A DNA stretch of 64,000 nucleotides from Hemicentrotus pulcherrimus (taxonomy: Eukaryota; Echinodermata; Echinoidea; Camarodonta; Strongylocentrotidae): assembly GCA_003118195.1 (NCBI GenBank), contig BEXV01000155.1, forward strand, positions 192,025 to 256,024, in the 5' to 3' direction. A model generated the notes under the pieces. It had not been told where the DNA came from. It saw only the letters and a list, made by a program, of their open reading frames with translations, and did not search any database. Numbering within the stretch: the first letter of the stretch is position 1; every line of letters starts with the position of its first letter. Below, in pieces: positions 28,901 through 40,900 of this stretch. The translations under genes and the position numbers were made by a program.

Positions 28901-31900
28901 GAAGACATTTAATGAATTTTTAATGCTAAACAGCAATAGGTTCTGCTTTTACAGGTCCCTGTATTGATTTATGACTTTTGTCTACATCTTTACATAATCA
29001 TACATGTACATGTACTTGTGCTTGTATTTATATGAACTCTATATGTTTGTGATTCCATTAAAATGACTATTAAAGTTTACATTGATGCGTAAATCAAGTT
29101 TTTCAAATCAAGAGATGTTTCCTCACCCTGAGTGTTTCAATCTGTTGCTGAACAGCCACAGGTTCTGCCGCTACTGGTTCCTGCAGGAGCTTGGTGAGGG
29201 TCTGCTCTGATTTCTGGGTCCATGTACGAGTACTGGTCAGGTGTTCATTGTATTGCTGCAAACAAAAGGATGAAAAGATTGACAATGTCATTCATATTCT
29301 TACATGTGTTTTCACTTACTTAGCCGAATCTACCTGTACAACCAACAGCAAATCAAAAATCTGTTACCGAGGCTATAGGATTAAAGTCCATTCTTGCCAA
29401 TAATTCTAAATGACACAATGTAACTTGACACAATGTGAACAGCTACAGCAAAATATGACTAGATATACACACAGCTCTATCAAGAATAGACCTAGAACAT
29501 TACTTGGTGCTTAGAGATGAGGTCCTGCCACTTTCTATTGGTCAGATCAGAGTTGGCCATGAGCCTCTCAAAGTTGTCGTTGAGGCGCATCAGACGATCT
29601 GGGATGATGTTGGAGTCTGGAGCCTCTGTGAAGGTCTTGTTGAACTGGCGTGGCAGAGCGTTGGTCCGGAACTCATTCAGCATTTGCTTGTATCCCTGAA
29701 GAGTAAGAGAGATCGTTTAGATGTTGAATCATTTCTAGTCATCAACTCTATTAAGATGTATACACTAGATGTCCCATGGCTGAATAGATTTATCACTAAT
29801 TGTTTGTTGGTTGTTACATTAAAACATTTATGGCACTAACTTGATAATAACCAGTGGGGGCTCTCGGCATTTGCTCCTGCAACAAATGCTCCAGTTATAT
29901 TTTGCAAATAAACAGGATTGGACATAGTGTAGCGATTGGGTCATAGGTTAGGTTTAGGGGTTAGGTCATTTATGGTGTTGAGTCCCGGGTTGAAGTCAGG
30001 AATTCATTTATGTAGGAAACCGACCTCCCAGCAATTGTCACTGGTGTAAACATGTATGTCATAGAACTCGCCTGTGGAATTCCCTCCCATCATCTATTCG
30101 AGAAATTTACAACCTGGACCACTTCAAAGCTTCACTCAAAACTTGCATCTTCCTTCAGACATTTAAATGCTAATTTTATTGGAGGAGCTCGCGCATTTGA
30201 ATGTTTTTTTAAACAGATATATGGCGCCATACAAATGCTGTTCATCATCATCTTTAGAATTACCTTAGCATTGTTGAGGAAGCCTTGTCCAGAAACATTG
30301 ATCTTGTTCAAATCATCCCGATGCGACTGAATATCAGCATTGAGTGCCTGAAGCTGTCCACTCTGTTTCTGCAAGACGTTGATGTCCCGTCCAGCATCGC
30401 GACTAAAGCCCTCTACAGTCATCATCCGTTCCTTGACCCAGTGCTCGAAGCCAGCAACATCCCGGTCAAATCCTCGCAGGTAGTCGAATGCCTCACCAAG
30501 CTGGGTCACGCGGGAATTGGAATGTTCGACCAGGCGCTCATAACGCATCCGCAGATCGGAGATGCTCTGCTGGAGGCTATCCCGTTCCTCCCGACTAAGC
30601 CGTTCTCCATGGCTCTTGAGGAAGTGGAGCACGTTCTCGGTACACTCACGGACCGGACGTTCTTTGCTGACAACATCATCCCTCAAGGCCTTTGAGAAAA
30701 TAAAAATGCAAAGAGGTATATCAATCAACATTGGGCCATTCAAGTTTGCCAATAGATCAACTTGGTCTTGGGTCTTTGATGTCAAGAATCTTAATCTCCA
30801 CACTGAGAGGATTTTTTTTGGGGGGGGGGAAATGAATATGATCAAAAGATTTCCTCCTGGTGTTCAGTCAATACCATATACCATAATACCATAACACTGA
30901 CAAACCTAATGATATAGAAGTGTTACCACAGGGATGAATAACAACTCTATCATGTACAGTGAACCTGTATAAGAACATTAGGTAGGTGGCCTTTATATAA
31001 AGGTTCCGCTGATACATGTTTCAAAAGTAAATTCTGTTCAACGAAACAACAGATGTTCTTTATAAATGTGTGGCCTTTTTATACAGGTGGTCACAGTGAC
31101 ATATTTGACTGTACTCAGTTTGCTCAGTACTTTTTTATCCAAATCTAATCTTGGGCATTTCATACCTTCATCTTGTTAAGTTGTTCATTGAGAGGTTGCA
31201 CTTTTTCGCTCTGAGGCTGAGCTGATCCCATGGCATGTTCAGTCTCAGACAGCCAGCGAACCAAGTTCTGAAGATTAGTGACCTCTTCTCTGTATCGTCT
31301 CTCAAGGACAGTCTAAACAAAAATATTGAAAGAAATGGTAAATATCTCCAAATAGATATATTTCATATACACAAACATGTACATGTAGCATGGGCAGATG
31401 AAGGGGGCAGCGTTGGGCATAGAAGTAGATAAAGAAAAAGAACAGTCACAAATTTATTGAGAAAAATAACTGTAAATAAAAGGTGCACATTTACTGTATT
31501 GTTATGCACATATACTGTACATCCTAATGACAAAGGCTTTCAAAATGCAAACTTCTGGAATTTTTGATTGATCAGGCACATTTCTAAAATGAAATGCATG
31601 ATCATTTTAAATAACCTCTTACAAAAATATTATCACTACATAATTTTCACAGGCAAAAGAGTATGTATAATGTATGTAATCGAATTGCCTGAAGACCAAG
31701 CTTATAATAGAATTTGACTGTGTTGTAGATATAGATAGAGAGTGCAGAAAGGAGTGAAGAAAGGAGAAAGAGATAAAGAGAAATATATAACATCAACGTC
31801 CTTACCATCTCCTCTTTCTCCTTGCGGCGGTGACCGAGAGCAGACTGCAGCTCTCTGAGACGGGCGTCGGCCAGAGAACCGATGTCATCATAACCCCTAC

Positions 31901-34900
31901 GGAGGTCGCTCATCTTGGTGTTGAGTTCCTTCTGCTGGTCCTGTTTGAGGTACTTGTCCTTGTTCTGGTAGATGAAGCGTTCAGCGTTGGTCAGAGATTC
32001 ACCAATGGGTTCTTTCTGGTGAACAATCTCCTCAACAAAGTTCTGCAATGCAATCAAAGTTGTTATATTTATAAAATGCTAGCCATGCGGGTTCAAGTGT
32101 ACTCTCAAGTACAGCCCAGACACCAAACAAGAATGAACATGGTTGGCTAATTTCTAAATTACCCCTTTGGCTCCTGTAACTGAGTGGCCCATGTATTAAG
32201 CCTACAGGAATGAATGAATTCAGTAGTCAATGAATTAAATTTGTACACCTGTATTTCAGTTGATAGCCACAATTTAAGTAACTTTACTGTCTTTTCAAGC
32301 TTTTAGCAAATGATGTGTTCATGAGCATGTAGTTCTCTGACTGAAGAACAGAAAGTTAATCATTTTTATTGCCCATCATCCTTGTACATGTAAAGAGTAT
32401 GGGGGTTGTCAACGTTCAAGTCTTAGAAGCAGTCATTTGCTCATCAAATGGGCAAGAGTCATTTAGGTTTCTGACCTGTATTACAAATATTTGAATGTCT
32501 TTCAACAGATCAGCAAAAAAAAACTTGGAGGGATCCTAAACAATATTCACTGATCTTCTGCCTCTCAAATGTGAAGAATTTTCTGCTACATCCAAACAAT
32601 AGGTCATTTGGAATTCTGCAAAGTAATCCCTGATGCTGTCCTTTCCTAAAAATACAAGAAAGCATACTCTCAATACAAATGAACAAGAAGTTTTTTATGA
32701 TCCTGAAGACTAACCTTGTGCTTCTCGAGCTGGAAGGTCAGGGTCGGAATGTCCTTGCTGACCGGTTCCAGGTTGGTCAGTTTCTGCTGGGTGACATTAG
32801 TCCAGTAGCAGAGGTCACTGACAGCCTGGAAGATGTTGCGGAACTCCTTGTCCAGATCGGCCTGCGGATGTCCAAGGTGGTCAGAGACGAGTGGACAGTG
32901 GTCCAAACAAGGAACAAGGTGGAGAGAGATGGGTGCCAAGTGCCCAAGAATGGGTGTACAGAGAGGTCAAGACAGAGGACCAAAAGCAGAGAATGGATGA
33001 AGAAGAAGACGAAGATAAGCAAAGACAGAAAGAACAGGCAACAGGGAGGGGTGGGGTGAGCAGTTTTGAGAAGAAAAAAGGGCATGGGGAGAAAACCGTT
33101 GAAGAAAAAAAAATGCAATTAGCATAGGACATCTTACAAATGAAAGATTAAAGTTTCAAGATAAGTGTTTCTGTACTTACAATCTGCCTTCTGCTGTCTT
33201 TTAAAAAAAAGAAAATTTGTTAGCATTGACCTGTATCATATGAATACATGTAATTGGTGTATGGTGTAAACTTTTCATTGGATATCTGTGTAAAAAAGCA
33301 AAATATCTTCTTTGTGTACTGGTGTATAGATTGCATTATGCCTTTGTTTGTTTAGTTTATTTACTTGTATCTCATGATGTACAGAATGTAACATAAATTA
33401 CTCTCTTTGCAGAGGTTTGTGTCTGTTTTTTTTTATAAACTCAACACACACACACAAACCCACACTGTCATAATCAACATAGTCACTCATGCATAGACAA
33501 TCACATAAGCTGTATTTAGAAGGGAAAAACAGATAACTGATACATGTACATTACAATGAAAACATTACTTACTTAACAAAACAAAAACATTAATACTGGG
33601 GGTATGTAAATCTTAAATATATTAATCTCTTTGTACATACTGTATAAAGCTATTTAAAAAAAAAGTTGAACAAATTTAAATATCACAAAAAAATTGCATT
33701 TTGTTATATAAATTAAAAACATTCTTGTTCCTCAACCTCTAAAGTTCTTAAGATCAGCAAACAGTTGTAATCATCGGGAGTGAATATTGTATACAAGAGT
33801 GCCTTCTTTCAATTTAGTTTTTACAAAACAATGTACATTGAAAATTTGTTCCATATATCAACTATTACTAAAATCAAGAATGAAAGATGTGTACCAATAC
33901 ATACAAATAAAATAAATAAAATTCAATAAGTAAATGCAATTCATTGTTACGTATTCATTTTTAACAACGCAATATAAAAAATAATACTATACTTCATTCT
34001 AAAAGAACACAAAATAAAATGATAGTGTGACATACAAGGAAGAAAGATCGGACGCAGATTTATCCCCAGATACCAGACAATGGGATGAGTTTATTCATAT
34101 TGTTCTGTTCAGTAGTTTTTTCCACTGTTTACAGAATAACAGTAGATGACATGAAAATGGACAATGAACCAGTTGAGATATGAGAGGTAAAAAGTTAGAG
34201 AAAGGGGGATTTCCAAAAGCATACATTTTATAATATCACATTTACCTGTTACAAGGAGTTGAGCTTGTAAATATTTGTAAATAAACTATATTATAATGTA
34301 AATAGCTCTCAAATGGACGTAAAATTGCAGTCAACACACACACACACAAACATAGTTTGGAAGAATCTTCAGTCAATTGAAAGAGCCAGACTTAATCAGA
34401 AGAAGAAGAGGAAGCGACATCCACATAGCCTTTATCACATGAAACATTAATGTTTTAACCGGGGCACAAATACACCTGATGGCGCACTGTACTAATCAAG
34501 AAGAAAAAGAAGAATGATTGATCTCTGTCTCAATGTTGCTCAAGTGCCAATCCTAACAGGAAAAGCAGTCATGCTCTGGAGAAATGAATTTCTAAATCTT
34601 GACTTGTTCATGTACATAGTACAATGTCATGTCATCTCCAGTTCATCATCGAAATCTGTTGGTCAGACAGATGCTCCCCTCAACAGCATTGAGATATAAG
34701 TTGAACAACACTTTCACCACCCAATGTAAAATCCATGAAGACCCAAAATGCAAAAGAATGCAGTATACACTTACCATGTAAATAGGCATGACAGTCCTAA
34801 ATTATGTAAAGTACTGAAAGACATAAAAATACAGTCTACAGCATGATTCTACATAAGAAATGAGTTGACTATAACCAAGAGGAGTGGAAAAGGCAGTCCT

Positions 34901-37900
34901 TCACTTTTTTTCTACAACTGCCGTAAGCTTACCAAGAATGCATCATCATTGGATGTCGAAGCAGCCACATTAGTGCTAGGATTTGTATAGGCCAGTGGGA
35001 TAGGAGAAGCAGTAAATGAATCGATGGTGTTGATGGCAGTTAAAGGGCTTGAGTAGGGTATTGCAGAGGGTGCCTGGTCATCATCGACAGGAGGCTGTTC
35101 CTGCAGCTGCAACTCCACCTGCCTACCCACAACCTCAGGGTTGATAATCAGGGAGATCTGAACATTCAGGTAGTGTGGTTCCTGATCTGGTAGTGGAGGC
35201 GTCGCAGACATTTCAAATTCACGCAGAACGGTATTGAACCCATGGTCCTTGCTTTCGTCCGGTTGGGCAGCTTTGACATTGGGACATGACTGATCATGAC
35301 TTTGCAATGTATTGGCTATTAAGGTCTCAACAGATAGATCAATCTTTTGGGGTTCCATGACTTTAGACACATTGTCTACAATGGTCTCTGCAGATGGATC
35401 ATTAAGTTCTGGTTTAACAGCCTTGGCTTCCGGGCTTTCCCAGGTACGCATGATGTTGACTTTACGAATATGAATTGTGCTCTCATTACTCTCATCCATT
35501 ACATCAGCTTCCTCATCCAGGCTTTGCCATGTATCGTCTATTTTGGTCTCCATAGACGGATCGATCATTTGGGGTTTCCCAGCTGAAGCCTCATTTCTGG
35601 CACACACATTGCAGCTCTCTCTACTACCCGAAGGGTACACAGACATTGTCCTACCCTTCAACATCAAGAAAATCTCATTGCGTTGTTTTGGCAATCCTTC
35701 ATCAGCTCTCACACTCCGACACGATCTTGGTTCTGCCGTGTTTCAGCTTTTATGGTCTCCTCGTTTCGGGGTTCCACTGACTCAGCAATCGAGCTTTGCG
35801 ATGTACACACAGTATGATACGAACTGTCTCCACTTTCATCTGGTTTATCAGCTTTCAATTCAGAACTTACCAGTTCCCGATCAGGCCATTTATTGGCTAT
35901 TGTGCTCTCTGCAGATGGACCTTTCATTTCAGGTTTCACAGCAACCGAATCCTCACTTTGCAGTTGTCGCACAGTATGGACTTTACAAACATGAAATGTA
36001 CGGTTGCTGCTTCCATCCAGGTCAGTACTTACCTCAACCAGGGATTGCCATGAATCAGACGTTGTGGCGTCCACAGATGGGTCACTCATTTCTGGATTCA
36101 CAGCCATAGCCTCCTGAGTTTGCAATGTTCGCACAGTATGGACTTTATGGATGTGAATTGTACGGCTGCGGCTTCCGCCCAGTTCATCAGGTTTGAAGTT
36201 AGGATTCATCTGATCCCGGGTTTGCCGTGTATTCTCTATTAAGGCCTCCACAGATGGATCCATCATTTCAGGTGTTCCAGCCGATCCTGCAATTCCATAT
36301 CTTGGGTCATGGCTCCCTCCACTGGTAGAAGGGTGTACAGGGATTGACCTCCCTTCAAAGGTCAGGAAGGCTTGGCTACGTTGTTTAGGCAATCCTTCGT
36401 CAGCACTCACACTCGGGAGGGACTGATCCTGACTAAGTCGTGTTTCGGCTATCATGGTCTCCACATGCGGATCAATCATTTGGGGTTTCCCAGCTGGAGC
36501 CCCTGCCCCGATACGCACCATGTAGCTCCCTCTACCCTCAGAAGACTGTACAAGGCTTGAGGTGCCCTCAAAGGTCAGGAAGCCTTGACTAGCCAATCCT
36601 CCATCAGCTCTTGCACTTGGACTTGACTGATCCTGGCTTAGTCTTGTATCAGCTATCATGGTTTCCACATACGGATCAATCATTTGAGGTTTCCCAGCTG
36701 AAGCCTCCATCCTCACACGCAGGTTGTAGCTCCCTCCACTGGCAGAAGGCTGTACAGGGGTTGACCCGTCAAAGGTCAGGAAGGCTTGGCTGCGTTGTTT
36801 AGGCAATCCTTCAAAGACTTTCTTGGTTAAAATGCTCTGGCGAGTTGGTGAAAATGATTTGTACATCTCTGGAGAAGCATGAAGCTCAATCTATTAAAGA
36901 ATAAAGAAAAAGGAAAAATACTGATGAACATCTTCTGTGACACCAGTATATTTGTGAGATATTATTCCAAATCATAAATGTGACCAAAGAGCATCATTTG
37001 CATTTAGTTTCAACTATCTTCCAAAATAAATAAGGGTCTTTTTGTATATTCTAATGCCTTGATTCAGTTATAGAATATCTTGTCAATAATTTTTGTATTC
37101 ATTACAATCATTCTAAACAAATGATGAATTGTTTGCAAACAGGTAAAAATGGAATTGCAAGGACTAGGAAAGTCAAACAAACAGCAGATTTCATTGGCAT
37201 TTGTTTAACCTGAGAGTGATTGCACATACATGTACACTAAAAACAGTTTTTCTTACGTTCTAAATAAATGAGATTTCCTTCTTAAATTGGCACTTATTCT
37301 TATTTTCTACTCCTAAAGAGTTTTTTTATAATAAAAATGTATCTTGTGAGAGCAAAAGTGAATGAAAATTACAAAATTACACCAAAAAGTTGCCAATTTG
37401 TATACAAGACTAGAGGTAATCAATTGTACATTGCATTACCGATTTAAAGATTTGAATGATTATTCAAATTTAAATTGTTTTTATACATGTAGAGCACAAT
37501 GTACTGCAGTAGAAATTTTCCTGTAATTTTTGTTCTTCTCATGTACATGTATAATGTGCAATTCATAGCATGCTGAAATAAAATCTAAAAACATCTCTTG
37601 AAGGAATGAACTGCTACAGGATAATACACAGTGTACATTCAAATGTATTGTCAAAATGCTATGGTACTTTTGATGTGAAAACAAATGAACTCAACTAATG
37701 TATAGTTAGAAATACAACATTGTCTTCTGTCCTTGTTTGACATTGGACAGTGTACACAAACTAATTACATATAAAACATATAGAACACAATATATGCAAC
37801 TTGTTACACATATAAACAAAAACTGTTTGAATTAGAAGCATGGCAGATCCATGTTCATACTGTATATGTATAAAAACTTCTTTCTCTGTCACAATCAATG

Positions 37901-40900
37901 ATATGTAACTTATTGCATGTATCGCCATCATGTTAGATGTCATCCCCGCCCCCCCACACACACAAAAAAGAAAATACTGGCCTTCATTAAATCACTGACT
38001 GTCTTCTAGAATCATCGTTTAAATTTCTTAATATCCCTATAAAGTACATCAAAATGGTATTCGGTGGAAAGAATAATTGCTTGGCATGCCGGAGTGTATT
38101 AACATGGAAGCTAATTAAAGCTAAAGTTGTGGTAATACAGTATTCACCACTTTCCATGTTTATTATTACAGTGTATTATCCTTATCACCTACATGTATAT
38201 TATATAAACATGCACTGGTCTCACATGCATCATGCATATTTTGCTTCCTTAGTAAATTGTTATCATAATGTACATGTATTAGTAAGTTAAACACACTATA
38301 ATGATATAAGAATGCGTGATGTATTATTGACGAATGTTATCAGTGGAAATTAGTTAATTCAGCAACAAATTGATGAATTTATTTCATTAATTATGCCAGA
38401 GAATCAAATGACGTCTCTCTTTTCTTGGAGAACCTTGACAGAAAAACAAATATTAAATAAAAGAAGGTTACATGCTTTCCATGAACATCTCATAATAATG
38501 AAGTGTCTTCTTTTTGGTTTTGTCAATGCAAGTACATTCATGCAATAATGCATCTAAAACTTGTTCCCTAAAATAACATCTCCAGGAGTTTAGTCAGAAT
38601 TAAGCATGCTCATTAAAAAGAGTTGTTTAATCTTCTTTTACTTGTTTTACTCTTGACATACATGTAACAGCATTCCACCCAAAAATATTAAATTAATAGC
38701 AAGCAGGATGAAATTTTTTAAAAATTACATGCATTTAACTTACAATGGCCTTTTTCTGATGCAAAAAGGGTAATGAAATAATAACAAATAAAAGCAAAAA
38801 TAAATAGGGAAAACCGTGTTGCCTGCCTAAAAACTAATATTTATAAACATGTAGTTGTAACACAAACTTTAAAAGGCTAAGATGGCAAAAATTGGTAGTG
38901 GTTGTGGTAGTAGTGGCAATGGTAGTGGTAGTGGAAGCAATGAGAATGATGAAGTTGCAGCAAATGACAAGTTAGATGTAAAGGGTCATAACTCACCTTC
39001 ATGATTTGGAAGCAGAAGGTCTTTAGATGACTTAGCACAGAAATGTTTATAGAGCTTGTAATATAGAATTTTCCTTGTTAAAAGTACCATTTTTTTACAC
39101 AGATGTACATGTTATAATAAATCTGTTATTCATAATTTCTGTTATAACTGACAGAACAGAGAAACATCACACGTACATGAAACAATGTATGATTCCACAT
39201 CTGGTTTGGATGGCATGTAAATATGTATATAAAGGTAATATATACTCTGTTCATGCATAAACATGTAGTTAATGTAAGTATTGTGTTTGTAAACAGTAAA
39301 TTACAAAGGTGTTATGTGTACATGTATGTACTTGAGGGTCATTCAAGAAAACTTGTAATAAAATTGTCCCATATTTGTCGCCTTTCAAGATTACTGCATA
39401 CAAGTACCGGTAAGTAGATAGAGGTATAATGTTAGCATATGAATACACATGGACCTCTTAATAATATGTTTCACAATAAATGTAAGTACATTTACATGTA
39501 CTGTACACACTAACATGAATAATACAGGACGAAAACAAGCAATAAAGTGTACTTGTAATATACTGTACATATACGTGTACATCAAACATTCTTGTACACT
39601 GCAATATATTTTGATGGAAGTCTGTATTGATGTAGATGTTTTGCATTGATTTTGAACAGAAGGGGAAAATTTTGTTTGTATGTCTTTGAGAAATGGTGCA
39701 AAAGATGACAGAATTCCTCATACAAGGAAAGTAAGGATGACATCTACAGTACAACTATTTCATTAAAGTGATGTTAGAATAGCAGAAAAGAACTGTTCTC
39801 ATTTATCTTTCTGATCTGTCAATATCACAGTCAATCATTGTTAAAAGTACACAGTGAGTCACTTCATAATAAAGATGTCTTATAACGGCGTCATTATCGG
39901 GCATTCATGTAACTTGCTCCAAAATATAAATCATAATCACTTTAAACTCCTCATGTTCATGCAACTTCAAGAAAATGTTCATCTTTAAGGATGACTGAAG
40001 AAGTTCTGAGCAAAATGTCAGCTCAATCATTATAGCAATGGCAGTTTATAGCAAGAATTTCATGTATGTCGTAAAAAACTAGCTTTAGAAATAATGAATG
40101 TATCTCTGCATCACACATTTCATGGTTAGTAGATTATTTTTTCTACATTAATGAATTTCTGCTTCATCAACTACAATGATATGGGGGCATGGGCACACAC
40201 TTTGAAAGCAAAACACCACAGACCATGAGCTTGATCTGTATCTGAATTATCTACAATTGTAAAAGCAACACTGCTTGATGAAAATGAAAAACAACACTTC
40301 ATTTCAAAATTGGAGAAGATTTTTGGTAGATTATCATTTATGAACTGCATTTCCAATATAAATGCCTCTTGAAGGAAAGATTTCAGGGCCCTGTCTTCTG
40401 GAATTTTGTATTAATAATTTTGATATCAATCGCCACTCTACACATAAAGAGATCCTAGATTGTTAATTTGCGATACATTTGAATAAGAGGACTGGTGACT
40501 GATTCAGATGGGAATCCCAATATTAGTACAGTATTATGAATAATGTAGGACTGATTTTACCACTGACAATACAAGGAATCCTCAACCCAGCTTTTCATGA
40601 AGCTATGCAGATGTTGGAATGAGAGAGGAAGAGATGATGAAAAGAAGAATGAAAAAAAAAATAATATCTACTCACATTCTCCCTCTTGCCGACAGCGCTG
40701 ATGTTATCCACTCTTTCCGTGACGGTAGCCACAAATTCTCTGTATCGTTTGTTGAGTGCGTCCAGCTCTTGGCGAGCTACCTCCGCACCTCGATGCATTC
40801 TGGCATGCTTGGGAGGGGAGGGGCCATGAAGGTTGTCCATGGTGGCCCTGAATTTTTCAAGTACTGCATCATAGGACTGTTCAATAAAGAAGATATTCCA

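Larger units (their letters stand above)
23743..30689 (-). other. Spectrin-rod supermodule S1 (7 repeats, 848 residues)
   Basis: Exon blocks named here A to K, in the order A 426, B 321 (129+192), C 115, D 218, E 318, F+G 327 (one exon), H 226, I 245, J 201, K 147 nt, sum 2544 nt. Seven helix-A tryptophans mark seven spectrin repeats (FEHW, TRTW, LIWLEE, LEDWLLP, NHWLDGME, QDWLSNLE, LMEWVSDIE). This is the first full copy of a unit that recurs downstream. Confidence 0.85.

Noticed and set aside
33181..33197. 17-nt micro-exon before a GTAAGT donor in the intron after the cassette
   Set aside because: Its length would break the phase-0 join between the cassette (or exon 40676) and exon 32715, and the A-rich acceptor side is weak.
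34912..36866. Two separate single-exon genes in the two long minus-strand frames
   Set aside because: They share one repeat pattern across the frame change, are bounded by a splice acceptor and donor in phase with the gene, and neither has a convincing start. They are one disrupted exon.
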